Of a stretch of DNA of 23,539 bases, positions 1 through 8,429 are shown piece by piece. The translations under genes and the position numbers were made by a program. The DNA lies in NCBI GenBank assembly GCA_964404765.1, contig CAYOLL010000093.1, positions 1 to 23,539 of the forward strand. The letters are read 5' to 3'. The stretch's first letter is position 1; each line of letters begins with the position of its first letter. Origin of the DNA: CAYOLL01 sp964404765 [NCBI: uncultured Gemmatimonadota bacterium] (GTDB lineage: Bacteria; 4572-55). The notes below the pieces were generated by a model. The model was not told the origin of the DNA. It worked only from the letters and a program-made list of their open reading frames with translations, and made no database searches.

Positions 1-3000
1 TTCATCAACGAGCCGAACCACCACGAATTTGACTGCAAGTTGTCCAATTCAACAACAACTTCATGCTTCCGGCTCTCCATGCAGAACCAGACCACATCGG
101 CAGCTGTTGGGGTCGGATACGCGCCGCTAACCGGCTTCAGGTAGTCGTTATGCAATACGACCGATGCCTGATCTAAGGCCGGGTTGGTGCTGTTGGCTAC
201 CTGCGTCCCGCCGTAAGAATTGGTAAAGGCAAAACGGAAGCACGTGCTATACGCGCCTACGCCATGATTCTTTGTCTTGCCGCAGACCTTTACCAGCGAG
301 CGCGAACCGGCGGGCAGAAGACCGGTGGTCGCCGGGTAGACGCCTTTTAATTGAATTGCGTCAATGCCGGAGCGGCCGGTCACCCAAGTATTGTTGACAA
401 TCAGCCGCAAGCGCGCGGTTTGATACGTTGTCGGCGTCCAACTGACCGACAGGCGGCCCGGACAAATCACGGCGGTATCCATATCCGCGCCAGTCCAGAC
501 CGACCGCCACATTCCGGCCGGGTCCATCAACTGCACTTCCGCCACCACGCCCGGTTTGTGTGTTTCATAAATGTCCGCGCCAACCGCGTAGACGTAGGTG
601 GCAAAGTCCACATCCAACGTGTCCCGGCCCGTATCCACCTGTGGCAGCCAGGCTTTGGTCGTATCGGCGCAGGTGGCTGCGTCCGGCATACCGACTGCCT
701 GCAGGGCCGCGCCCTTGCTTGCGCCATACTGCCCGCTCCACCAGGTAGCGCTTTTGGCCCACTGCACAATCGGCGCATTTTCGGAAGCCACGCCCGCCAC
801 TTCGATCAAAATACTGTTGGCGTTACCAAAGCTCGGCAAAAACTCATCTTCGCCGTCCAAAACATGGTAGGTCGCCACTGCGCCCGGCTGCTCCGAGGTC
901 ACCTTAACCGTATTGATGTCCAACAAATTTTCCAAGTCGGTCAATTCGATCTGAATCTGATCCACTTCATCGCAATTATCCATCCAAATATAGAAGCAGA
1001 CATCCTCGCCCAACACCTTGATATTGTTGAGGATCGTATCCGAATACGCCGCGCTCGCGCTGTTTGACTTCGACAGCCAGAACTCGGCGTACGGGTCTAT
1101 CCACGACCAGACTTCGGTAAACTTGGCGTCACCCACGTTATCGCCGTTAAATACATATTGAATGCGATACTTGTCCCACACATTGAAGGCATACAGCACA
1201 TTTTGCGTATCGGTAAAGATAATGCCCAACTTTGCCGTGCCGCCGACTGCGATCGTCCCGCTCACCGAAAGCCCGGAAGTCGCGCCGAACAACAGCTTGA
1301 CATAGCCCGGAACGGTATTCGATCCGTCTATCAGCGTCGCCGTAAAGCTTGTCGCGGTCATGCCCGTGACGTTACTGCTCGGATTCGGCACGTCGACCCA
1401 GATCGTGTCGGCGTCAAATTCCGGCCTGTCGCACATCACATACTTGACCGTGTCTTTCACCGCCGGTGTCACCACGTTAATTCGCACTTTGGCCGAATCG
1501 GCGCTCGCACAATCCTCATAGCTATGCAGCGGGTTGATTTTTAACGAATCGCGCGGCGTCGTGTTCGTATAACGCGCCCAACTCAACGGCCCGATCGTGA
1601 CGCCATAATTGCCGAAACCCGCCGCCGTCAAACCGATATAGGGCGTGTTCGCGTCCGAGCCGGAGTTCTTAATCACATTATTGGCCGACTTTAAGGTAAT
1701 CACCTTTGACGAATCGATAGTTGAGGTTACAGTCGTGCTAAAGACAAACAAGCTGTCGTTGCCGATGTTTTGCAGCTTGACGGCTTGCGCGTTGGCATAA
1801 CTTCCGCCGACCACCATCGTCAAATCCAGGGTCAGCGGGTCAAAGGCCGGCTTACCCTGCCAGATCGTCTGCGGCTTAATCGGCCCGCTCAAATAGCGCG
1901 GCCCGGCGGAACCAAACAAGCTATCCTGCTCGGCGCTGACCAGGCTCGTGGGTGTGCAGCCGCTGTAAACGGCCTCCACGTAATAAGTATAGTTGCCGTG
2001 ACAATCCAGAAAAGTGTCAAAGGCCGTGCCGTCCACATCGTCGTAATAGGAGCCGCGCACCGGGAAGTTGACGCCCATGCCGCCCAAAACCGCGCCTTCC
2101 GAGCGATCCGTGTTGAGCGGAATATAGGTCGTAAAACCGGAACCGGTCGCCTTGCGGTAGACGTTAAACTGTTGGAAACACAGCGGCGCGGTGTCCAGGC
2201 GAATCATGTAGTTGTAGATATCGTCCTCCACCCATTCGCCGTGCGGATGGCCGGGATTGTTGAGCAGGCGGAAGGAGCGGCTCTCGTCCATAATAAAAGT
2301 CGGGTCGTAGATGCGGTCGCCGAAATCGCGCCGGTCGGCAAACAGCCGCGGCACGTCAATCACCGGGTCGTTGGTAAAGCGCTGCGTTTCCCAGGTGAAG
2401 ATGCCCCACAAGACCCTATCCGTCGCAAAATTCGGGTAGGTATTGGGAAAGGAAAGCGTGGCGTTGACCGTGTTTCGAACATCATACAAAGATCGGGCCA
2501 CCCACGGGTAGATCCCGCGATTGTTGGCCATAATGTCCACATTCTGCGGATAACCCACCACGTTGCGAAAATCGGCAATACGCCCGGCGGCGGATGTGTC
2601 CGGCAGGCCGTTGCTATCGCTCACCAACATCATGCGGAATGGCGTGACGCCCACGGAGGCGACACTCAACTCGGTCAGTTTGGTGTTGGCCGGCACGTTG
2701 ATTTTCAGCGCCAGCATGTTCATCTCGCGGTTCTGGCCCACGTCAAACCAGGTTTCGCCGATGCCGTCGTCATAAGCCAGCGGGTTCAAGTCCCAGTTCA
2801 GATAGATCGAATCGGGACGCATCGGGACATGGTTGACCACGCCGGTGACCTGCGGATTTTGCCAGCCGACCGCGGTTAAACCGCTGATTTCGCAGGCGTC
2901 GGGGGTACCGTTGCCGTCGCGATCCACAGTGCCCGTGCAAGCGCTGATAGCCGCACCGGACCCCACCCAATCACCGACTATATCCATGTTGGTCAAAACG

Positions 3001-4637
3001 CCGTTGTTTACATTGCCGCTCAGATCCGTGAGCGTGTTGGTACCCGCCGGATGGTCAAAGCGATAATAAGCTACCAGGTTGGCATTTGTCGGATCGTTGA
3101 CATCCAACTGACGTCCCATCCAATTCCCGATTTCCGCCGGTGTGCGGGCATCGCTCCAGATGCGGACTTCGTCAACACGCCCGCCGTAAAATTCACTAAA
3201 GGACGGTTGATTGCCCAGAATCAGATCATTTGTATTAGCGGTAATTGAACCGGATATACTAAGCGTGTTTACCTCCGCCCCGTCTAAATATATCCGCATC
3301 GTAGCGCCGTTGTACGTGGCGGCCAAATGATGCCATTGGTTTAGACCGGGAAATGGCGCGCTCACCGTCCGCCAACTGCCGCCAATATGTAGATAGAAAA
3401 TGAAACTACTCCAGCCGTTATCCGTTCGCGGAAAGATATAACCAACATTCTGGCTGATCGTTGACTTGCTAACCACATTTTGAACGCCGGTGTTTTTGGT
3501 CGGATAAACCCAGGCTTCTATGGTCAACGCCGTAGTCAACGACAAACTGGTTGAGTTCGGAACAATTACGGTATCATCCGTCCCGTCAAAGTCCAGAGCA
3601 TTGCCTGCGTCGGCGGCCATCAGTCCAACCGGCGCGTCGCAGGCATTGCCCACGCCGTCGCCGTCGTTGTCGAATTGCGGGTTGTTGGCGATATGCGGGC
3701 AGTTGTCGATGTTATCGGCAAAGGTATCGCCGTCGGTATCAGGATACTTGATGATGGCTGGGATGGTGTTGTTATAGATGAAATTGTCCAGAAAAATGTT
3801 GGCGACATTGCTGGTGCTGCCCTCGTTATAAAACATCCATGAATCTATTGGCACAAGTCCTGGGGAAGTAACACCATCAAAAGCTGCGTTTCCCAAATCA
3901 TTGCCGACTAATACTCCATTTACCCATAGATCGAATTTGTTAGCAGCAACCGTTTGGCTCGTCACATAAACATAGTTGATCGTTGCGGTTGTGCTATTCC
4001 CAACAATCTCAACCGTATAGACAACGCCCTGTGAAAAAGGTGTGCCTGCCAAACCCGTTGCTGCCCAAAGTGGCGCACTGCTCCCCCTACGAAATTCAGT
4101 TGTTATAACGCCGCCCGGACTAAAAGTCCAACGCAATCCGGCAAGCACCGAATCCGCATTCGGAAGATTATTATTAAGAAACGCTGCGGCATTTCCTTGA
4201 GCAAAAATCCATGCGCCGAATGCGGCTGTTGCTCCACCGGAATTGTCGCCTAACAGGATGTCAAATTTGGTGTAAAACGACAAACTTGCTGTATAGTCGT
4301 AGACGCTAAACTTATTGGTGGAGCCGCCGGTAGATGCCACAATTCGTAGTTCCGTATTCGAGCCAAGACCAGCTAAACCCGGATTCTGCAAATTAAAAGA
4401 ACCGCCCTGACCGTTACTAACTTTTACCCGTGATGTCCCGCCATTGGTCTGAGGAGCAGGCAAAAAGCTTGTGCTGGCCGTGTTGTTTGTCACGAACGAA
4501 CCGACGCCCGTCCCAAAATCATACGTCCACGGCTGGCTCCAACCCGTGCCGGCCATTGTCAACAGCAAACCGATACAGAATAGCCAAAACAAACCGCGCT
4601 TGCCAAAAAACGCCCTCGTCTCTCGAATACGCTTCAT
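1..4637 (-). CDS. Very large secreted LamG / TSP3-repeat multidomain protein (C-terminus outside window)
   Basis: One frame stays open without a stop from the start to the window edge, giving at least 1545 residues with the C-terminus missing. I prefer ATG 4637 to ATG 4643, because GGAGG (4646-4650) lies 8 nt from the former but only 2 nt from the latter. Residues 1-34 form a signal peptide (basic start, hydrophobic FWLFCIGLLLTMAG core, likely cleavage after GWS). About 36-275 is a beta-rich N-terminal domain (KFSVYDYTA, FDLWVNGVLVG). About 298-337 carries Asp-rich thrombospondin type-3-like calcium repeats (DTDGD, DNDGDGVGNACD). About 345-520 is a LamG/concanavalin-like domain (ALDFDGTDD, TIEAWVYP, GGRVDEVRIW). 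About 569-581 holds another EF-hand-like motif (DRDGNGTPDACE). About 813-893 looks fibronectin-III-like and about 931-1010 resembles ASH/choice-of-anchor-D repeats. Probable surface or extracellular protein. The sorting signal would be in the missing part, so secretion route, ligand and function cannot be judged. Confidence 0.88.
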   Translation of the reverse strand, partial: MKRIRETRAFFGKRGLFWLFCIGLLLTMAGTGWSQPWTYDFGTGVGSFVTNNTASTSFLPAPQTNGGTSRVKVSNGQGGSFNLQNPGLAGLGSNTELRIVASTGGSTNKFSVYDYTASLSFYTKFDILLGDNSGGATAAFGAWIFAQGNAAAFLNNNLPNADSVLAGLRWTFSPGGVITTEFRRGSSAPLWAATGLAGTPFSQGVVYTVEIVGNSTTATINYVYVTSQTVAANKFDLWVNGVLVGNDLGNAAFDGVTSPGLVPIDSWMFYNEGSTSNVANIFLDNFIYNNTIPAIIKYPDTDGDTFADNIDNCPHIANNPQFDNDGDGVGNACDAPVGLMAADAGNALDFDGTDDTVIVPNSTSLSLTTALTIEAWVYPTKNTGVQNVVSKSTISQNVGYIFPRTDNGWSSFIFYLHIGGSWRTVSAPFPGLNQWHHLAATYNGATMRIYLDGAEVNTLSISGSITANTNDLILGNQPSFSEFYGGRVDEVRIWSDARTPAEIGNWMGRQLDVNDPTNANLVAYYRFDHPAGTNTLTDLSGNVNNGVLTNMDIVGDWVGSGAAISACTGTVDRDGNGTPDACEISGLTAVGWQNPQVTGVVNHVPMRPDSIYLNWDLNPLAYDDGIGETWFDVGQNREMNMLALKINVPANTKLTELSVASVGVTPFRMMLVSDSNGLPDTSAAGRIADFRNVVGYPQNVDIMANNRGIYPWVARSLYDVRNTVNATLSFPNTYPNFATDRVLWGIFTWETQRFTNDPVIDVPRLFADRRDFGDRIYDPTFIMDESRSFRLLNNPGHPHGEWVEDDIYNYMIRLDTAPLCFQQFNVYRKATGSGFTTYIPLNTDRSEGAVLGGMGVNFPVRGSYYDDVDGTAFDTFLDCHGNYTYYVEAVYSGCTPTSLVSAEQDSLFGSAGPRYLSGPIKPQTIWQGKPAFDPLTLDLTMVVGGSYANAQAVKLQNIGNDSLFVFSTTVTSTIDSSKVITLKSANNVIKNSGSDANTPYIGLTAAGFGNYGVTIGPLSWARYTNTTPRDSLKINPLHSYEDCASADSAKVRINVVTPAVKDTVKYVMCDRPEFDADTIWVDVPNPSSNVTGMTATSFTATLIDGSNTVPGYVKLLFGATSGLSVSGTIAVGGTAKLGIIFTDTQNVLYAFNVWDKYRIQYVFNGDNVGDAKFTEVWSWIDPYAEFWLSKSNSASAAYSDTILNNIKVLGEDVCFYIWMDNCDEVDQIQIELTDLENLLDINTVKVTSEQPGAVATYHVLDGEDEFLPSFGNANSILIEVAGVASENAPIVQWAKSATWWSGQYGASKGAALQAVGMPDAATCADTTKAWLPQVDTGRDTLDVDFATYVYAVGADIYETHKPGVVAEVQLMDPAGMWRSVWTGADMDTAVICPGRLSVSWTPTTYQTARLRLIVNNTWVTGRSGIDAIQLKGVYPATTGLLPAGSRSLVKVCGKTKNHGVGAYSTCFRFAFTNSYGGTQVANSTNPALDQASVVLHNDYLKPVSGAYPTPTAADVVWFCMESRKHEVVVELDNLQSNSWWFGSLM

Positions 4638-4688
4638 ACCCATGTCCTCCGTTAAGTTAAAAACGGTTCTAAGTGATAAAATTTGATC

Positions 4689-4720
4689 AAAAAAGCGGGT
4701 TAATTTATCGGAAACCCGCT
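4689..4720 (-). terminator. Rho-independent terminator after the retropepsin-like gene
   Basis: Read on the minus strand, an 8-bp perfect stem (AGCGGGTT / AACCCGCT, 4694-4701 with 4713-4720) closes an 11-nt loop. A run of five T residues (4689-4693) follows. It lies 70 nt past the stop of the gene ending at 4790 and upstream of the large secreted protein, so it should separate the two transcripts. Confidence 0.75.
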
Positions 4721-4789
4721 GAATACGCAATCTTTTTTTTATGAACGGTAACGCGTCGGTGTACCTTCCGCGTAATTTGCCGCCTGAAG

Positions 4790-5152
4790 TTATGCCGCCA
4801 AAGCCGCCTGCGCAATAAAGCGATGGCCGATATTATCAACCGCCACGCCAAAGCCTTCCAGCGTCCGTACGCCCAACAAACTCATGTCGCCCTTTTCGGC
4901 GAACACCACTTCGTCAATAGTTTCATAGCCTTCGGCGCGCAAAACCGCGTAGCCGACCGGGCGTTGAATCAACTGCTTCGTAGCCGTATAAAAATTTCGC
5001 TGACGTTGGGGGGCGATACCGGCTTGTTCCAGCAACGCTTGCGGCAGCCAGGTTAATTCCGCTCCGGTGTCTACAACCACTTCAACAAGCGGGGTTATCC
5101 TGGATGGGTCTTGAATATTAACCGCCAGCAGATTCACTTTGAAAATGCTCAT
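4790..5152 (-). CDS. Small retropepsin-like (clan AA) aspartic protease family protein
   Basis: This 120-residue protein has the aspartic-protease active-site motif VVVDTGAELTWLP, with the putative catalytic Asp at residue 28. A downstream LLG turn (about residue 92) matches the hydrophobic-hydrophobic-Gly element of single-domain retropepsins. Such proteins act as homodimers, each subunit giving one DTG. Start choice is firm: GGAGG (5159-5163) lies 6 nt before the ATG. There is no signal peptide or membrane segment, so a cytoplasmic protein is expected. It follows the nucleoside transporter on the same strand after a 72-bp gap. That gap contains two copies of TTAAATCATT (5175-5184, 5203-5212). 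Similar short bacterial clan AA proteins are mostly uncharacterised, so proteolysis is inferred from the motif and the substrate is unknown. Confidence 0.75.
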   Translation of the reverse strand: MSIFKVNLLAVNIQDPSRITPLVEVVVDTGAELTWLPQALLEQAGIAPQRQRNFYTATKQLIQRPVGYAVLRAEGYETIDEVVFAEKGDMSLLGVRTLEGFGVAVDNIGHRFIAQAALAA

Positions 5153-5224
5153 GATGTGCCTCCGTTGTGTTTAGTTAAATCATTACAGAAGTGACAGATT
5201 ATTTAAATCATTGCGATGTTTAGT

Positions 5225-6580
5225 CTAAATCAGCATCCCGGCAATGTTGGCCGTAATAAACGAGGCAAATGTCCCGGCAATCAGCGCCCGCAGGCCCAGC
5301 CGGGCCAGATCGCCACGCCGATTGGGGGCCATACCGCCAATGCCGCCCAGAAGGACACCGATCGAGCCGAAGTTAGAAAACCCGCATAAAGCGTAGGTCA
5401 AAATTACCGTCGTACGCTCCTGTAACTGTGGCAGGATTTCTCCGGCAAATGGCCGGCCATTCAGGATGTCGCCCAAATGAGAATAGGCCACAAACTCGTT
5501 TAGCACCGTCTTTTCACCCAGCAACTGTCCGGCTGTCAGCAGGTCGGCCTTTGGCACACCCATCAGCCAGGCAAACGGGGCAAACAGATAGCCCGCCACT
5601 TCCTGAAAAGTATTAATTGCGCTCAAATCCAATCCGGTCAGACGGGTCAGCAGGCCGCAACCCCAACCCCAAACCGCATTGCCCAATGCCACCAGCGCCA
5701 GGAAAGCAATGAGCATGGCCACAATATTAATCACCAAATGCATCCCTTCGCTGGCCCCGCGCGCTGCGGCATCAATCACATTCTGGTCGGTCTGCTTCAG
5801 GTCCAACTCCATGCCTTCCAGCGTTTCCGGCACACCTGTTTCCGGCAGCATCAGTTTAGCAAAAACCAGTCCGGCCGGAGCCGACATCACCGAAGCGGCC
5901 ATCAGATGTCCGGCAATATCGGGAAACTGTGCCGCCAACATGCCCACATACGCGGCCATGACCCCGCCGGCAATCGTTGCCATGCCGCCGGTCATGATTG
6001 CCATCAGCTCGGAGTCCGTCATATTTTTGATATAAGGTTTGATCACCAGAGGCGCTTCGGTCAGACCCACAAATATATTAGCCGCAGCACACAGCGACTC
6101 GGCCCCGCTGACGCCCATCGTCTTTTTCATCACCACGGCCAGCGCGTAGACAACGCGCTGCATAATGCCAAAATGGTATAAAATTGCCATCAGCGAGGAA
6201 AAGAAAATAACCGTCGGCATCACCCCAAAGGCAAAAAAAGCGCCGTGTCTGGCCCATAAGCCTTCAGACGTGCTCAGATCGGCAAAACCGGGCGGCGCGC
6301 CTTCCAGCGGAATGCCAACCGGCACATTCAACATGGTCAACCCGCCAAAAACAAACTCAGCCCCGGCCCGCGTAAAGCCAAGCAGGGCCACAATAATATC
6401 ATTCACCCCGGCGAAAAACGCCCGACCCGCGCCGGTTTTAAGAATCAGCATTGCAAAAATAAATTGCAAGCCCATGCCTACACTCACCAGTTTCCAGTCT
6501 ATTTTCTTGCGATTCGTTGATAAGCCGTAGCAGATCGCAATCTGGATAAAAATACCAAAAAAACTAATCCATCTTTCCAT
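5225..6580 (-). CDS. NupC/CNT-family concentrative nucleoside transporter
   Basis: A 451-residue polytopic inner-membrane protein with the usual CNT layout: N-terminal helices (MERWISFFGIFIQIAICYG onward), a gate-type region and a C-terminal transport core. Recognisable family segments are GLTEAPLVIKPYI (about residues 172-184), MTGGMATIAGGVMAAYVGML (about 196-215) and the C-terminal CGFSNFGSIGVLLGGIGGMAP. Members bring nucleosides into the cell by symport with Na+ or H+; the ion and base preference cannot be read here. Length is slightly above the common 400-430 residues. The ribosome site is modest (AAAAGAAG just upstream of the ATG). The gene is bounded upstream by the long hairpin array (6598-7487), and no promoter stands out between that array and the start. 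Confidence 0.9.
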   Translation of the reverse strand: MERWISFFGIFIQIAICYGLSTNRKKIDWKLVSVGMGLQFIFAMLILKTGAGRAFFAGVNDIIVALLGFTRAGAEFVFGGLTMLNVPVGIPLEGAPPGFADLSTSEGLWARHGAFFAFGVMPTVIFFSSLMAILYHFGIMQRVVYALAVVMKKTMGVSGAESLCAAANIFVGLTEAPLVIKPYIKNMTDSELMAIMTGGMATIAGGVMAAYVGMLAAQFPDIAGHLMAASVMSAPAGLVFAKLMLPETGVPETLEGMELDLKQTDQNVIDAAARGASEGMHLVINIVAMLIAFLALVALGNAVWGWGCGLLTRLTGLDLSAINTFQEVAGYLFAPFAWLMGVPKADLLTAGQLLGEKTVLNEFVAYSHLGDILNGRPFAGEILPQLQERTTVILTYALCGFSNFGSIGVLLGGIGGMAPNRRGDLARLGLRALIAGTFASFITANIAGMLI

Positions 6581-6714
6581 AAGACTTCTTTTCGTTAGCT
6601 TGAATTATTCATGAGCCACGAAAGCACCTGACACCAAGAATCACTACAGTTTGAATTAGCGCGAGGTTAAAAATTCAAAAATTCAATTTTTAAAAACCTT
6701 CGTGAAACTTAGTA

Positions 6715-6850
6715 CACTGTAAATTAAGTTTTTTCAGGTCTCACGCAAAGTCGCGAAGGCGCAAAGTTAAAGATAAAGAAAGATAGGCTTTTCGTATTTC
6801 TTGGCGTCTTTGCGCCTTCGCGTGAGATATAAAAACTTATTTTACAATGC
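6715..6850. mobile_element. Hairpin unit B, copy 1 (136 bp, MITE-like)
   Basis: The terminal arms CACTGTAAATTAAGTTTTT and (inverted) GCATTGTAAAATAAGTTTTT enclose a long inner inverted repeat. Its left side reads TCTCACGCAAAGTCGCGAAG and its right side CTTCGCGTGAGA. The unit is flanked by ACTTAGTA (6707-6714) and ACTAAGTA (6851-6858), consistent with target-site duplication. It appears identical to the unit at 6990-7125. Non-coding. Confidence 0.75.
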
Positions 6851-6858
6851 ACTAAGTA

Positions 6859-6981
6859 CACTGTAAATTAAGTTTTTATAGGTTCGTAGTAGCGAATTTA
6901 TTCGCGCCGCCATGTTGATGTAGCACAAAGCTGACGAATGAATTCGTCACTACAAGCATGAAGAAACTTAATTTACAATGT
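6859..6981. mobile_element. Hairpin unit with B-type ends but a different core (123 bp)
   Basis: The ends match the neighbouring units (CACTGTAAATTAAG left; ATTTACAATGT right), but the core is unrelated. The core is its own inverted repeat: GTAGTAGCGAATTTATTCGC (6887-6906) against GACGAATGAATTCGTCACTA (from 6932). It is flanked by ACTAAGTA (6851-6858) and ACTTAGTA (6982-6989). Confidence 0.7.
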
Positions 6982-6989
6982 ACTTAGTA

Positions 6990-7125
6990 CACTGTAAATT
7001 AAGTTTTTTCAGGTCTCACGCAAAGTCGCGAAGGCGCAAAGTTAAAGATAAAGAAAGATAGGCTTTTCGTATTTCTTGGCGTCTTTGCGCCTTCGCGTGA
7101 GATATAAAAACTTATTTTACAATGC
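6990..7125. mobile_element. Hairpin unit B, copy 2 (136 bp, MITE-like)
   Basis: I see no difference from copy 1 (6715-6850) over the full 136 bp. It is flanked by ACTTAGTA at 6982-6989 and 7126-7133. Perfect identity suggests recent duplication, either by transposition or by recombination between octamers. Confidence 0.75.
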
Positions 7126-7133
7126 ACTTAGTA

Positions 7134-7442
7134 TATTGTAAATTAAGTTTTTTCAGATCTCACGCAAAGTCGCGAAGGCGCAAAGTTTAAAGATAAAAAA
7201 GAGGTTCTTGGTACAAGTTTGTGGAAAGCGACCGGGGTCGTGGATGTCATTCAGTAGGAATCTTTTTTCAAACTTGCTAACAGCTTGATTTGAAAGCGGT
7301 TACTATCCACTCACAAAGATTCTTTCAGAATGACAAGGTGCTCTTCCACAAACTTGTTCCATGAGCCAAAAAAGATAGGCTTTCGCATTTCTTGGCGTCT
7401 TTGCGCCTTCGCGTGAGATATAAAAAACTTATTTTCCAATGT
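7134..7442. mobile_element. Hairpin unit B, copy 3, split by a 165-bp insertion
   Basis: The ends are the same as copies 1 and 2, with small changes (TATTGTAAATTAAG left; TTTTCCAATGT right). The unit spans 309 bp. Removing the insert (7203-7367) and one 8-bp duplication leaves 136 bp, the length of the intact copies. It is followed by ACTTGGTG (7443-7450), a diverged flanking octamer. Confidence 0.75.
7203..7367. mobile_element. MITE-like element C (165 bp) with 8-bp target duplication
   Basis: The left end GGTTCTTGGTACAAGTTTGT (7203 on) and the inverted right end GGCTCATGGAACAAGTTTGT (back from 7367) match at 21 of 24 positions. AAAAAAGA lies directly on both sides (7195-7202 and 7368-7375). 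The host unit is known intact nearby, so the insertion is visible by comparison. Inside, two TGTCATTC...GAATCTTT segments face each other, so the whole element can fold back. It has no ORF for a transposase. Confidence 0.8.
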
Positions 7443-7495
7443 ACTTGGTGTTTTCGTGCCTTTGTGGCGTGTCTTTAATTTTTCAGGTTTGCGGC

Positions 7496-8380
7496 TCACG
7501 GCACAATCATCCGCAGACAACCGGGAATCAACGTGATTTCCAGATGATGCCGATCCAGATCAATAATCTCGCCTTCCAGATGGGCTTGTAAATCATCCGC
7601 GCTGTCGATGATCACATGTTTGGCGCGGCTCATCTGCACATCCGGCAGGTTGATATGGCCGCCCCAAAGGACACGCGGCAGGATGGTAAAAACCTTCCAG
7701 CGCGGCACGGCTTTGATCAGACAGATGTCGAACCAGCCGTCGTCTACACGGGCGTTGGGCGTCAGTTTAAAGCCGCCGCCGGAGGATACACCATTGCCGA
7801 GCGTGACCAGGGTTATTTCACCGTCAAAGACCTGCTCGTCCATTTGAATCCGCACTTTGGGCGTGTGGAACTTCATCAGCCGCTTCATCACAGCATACAA
7901 ATAGACCGCCGTGCCTTTAAGCCGATGAATACGCTGCGTTTCCAGGGCCACTTCCGCGTCAAAGCCGACGCCCAGCGCGTTCACAAAATAGCGGTCAGCT
8001 ACTTTGCCGGCGTCCATTTTGATTTCTTTGCCTTGCAGGATGATGCGCATGGCCTCGTTTAAATCGGTCGGCACTTGCAGATGACGCAGCAAATCGTTGC
8101 CCGTCCCGACGCGAATGGCTCCCATCGGCACAGACTTGCCGACCCGCAAAAGGCCGTTGGCGACTTCGTGGATCGTACCGTCGCCGCCCACCGCCACGAT
8201 GACCTCAAAGCCGGCCTGCAAACCTTTCTGCACCAAATCGACGGCGTCCCAACGCGCTTTGGTTTCCCATATTTCGCCGATAATGCTGTGCTGCTGCAAG
8301 TACGCTTTGATTTCCGGGATAATGGCCCGGCCGCGTCCACGTCCGGCATTGGGGTTGGCGATGAAGAGGTAGCGTTTCAT
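7496..8380 (-). CDS. Diacylglycerol kinase / YegS-BmrU family lipid kinase
   Basis: A 294-residue protein of the DAGK catalytic fold. Visible motifs are IANPNAGRGRGR (residues 7-18), the nucleotide-binding GGDGT (65-69, in AVGGDGTIHEVANGLL) and GTGNDLLR (92-99). A C-terminal beta-sandwich region ends ITLIPGCLRMIVP. These enzymes phosphorylate diacylglycerol or related lipids at the inner face of the membrane; some relatives act on sphingoid bases or undecaprenol, so the exact substrate is open. The frame stays open upstream to 8494, but I chose ATG 8380: the protein then begins at the family's normal N-terminus (MKRYLFIANPNAG), AAGGAA lies 7-8 nt upstream, and the longer form would overlap the end of the delta' gene. 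That gene ends 49 bp upstream, so co-transcription is likely. Confidence 0.9.
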   Translation of the reverse strand: MKRYLFIANPNAGRGRGRAIIPEIKAYLQQHSIIGEIWETKARWDAVDLVQKGLQAGFEVIVAVGGDGTIHEVANGLLRVGKSVPMGAIRVGTGNDLLRHLQVPTDLNEAMRIILQGKEIKMDAGKVADRYFVNALGVGFDAEVALETQRIHRLKGTAVYLYAVMKRLMKFHTPKVRIQMDEQVFDGEITLVTLGNGVSSGGGFKLTPNARVDDGWFDICLIKAVPRWKVFTILPRVLWGGHINLPDVQMSRAKHVIIDSADDLQAHLEGEIIDLDRHHLEITLIPGCLRMIVP

Positions 8381-8429
8381 ATTGGGTTCCTTTTGCGCGG
8401 GTGCTTTTTCACAAAAATAATTACAACGC

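Larger units (their letters stand above)
6598..7487. repeat. Composite nested hairpin element (outer element A1 carrying tandem inserts)
   Basis: This 890-bp gene-free stretch is an outer palindromic element interrupted by other elements. The left arm (6598-6640; GAATTATTCATGAGCCACGA, then CACCAAG) pairs imperfectly with the right arm (7441-7487; CTTGGTGTTTTCGTGCC, then TTTTTCAGG). The same arms bound the element at 9765-9946. The outer copy is split after CGTGAAACTTAGT. Taking out 6707-7442 would rejoin about 154 bp that resembles the intact 182-bp copy. The inserts are four hairpin units separated by five copies of an ACTTAGTA-like octamer, and the fourth unit holds a further insertion. No protein-coding gene is supported inside. 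Confidence 0.85.

Noticed and set aside
351-2879. Long plus-strand open frames (351-1067, 1158-1544, 1770-2879, the last 369 codons).
   Set aside because: They lie opposite a minus-strand frame that is open for more than 1500 codons with a signal peptide, ribosome site and recognisable LamG/calcium-repeat motifs. The plus translations are His/Arg/Ala-rich without family features.
6707-7450. CRISPR array, suggested by regularly spaced octamers.
   Set aside because: The spacer-like units are 123-309 bp, palindromic, and two are identical, while the octamer is far too short for a CRISPR repeat. Target-site duplication fits better.
7311-7520. 69-codon minus-strand ORF in the repeat region.
   Set aside because: It runs through hairpin repeats and the MITE end, has no ribosome site, and overlaps the end of the lipid kinase gene.
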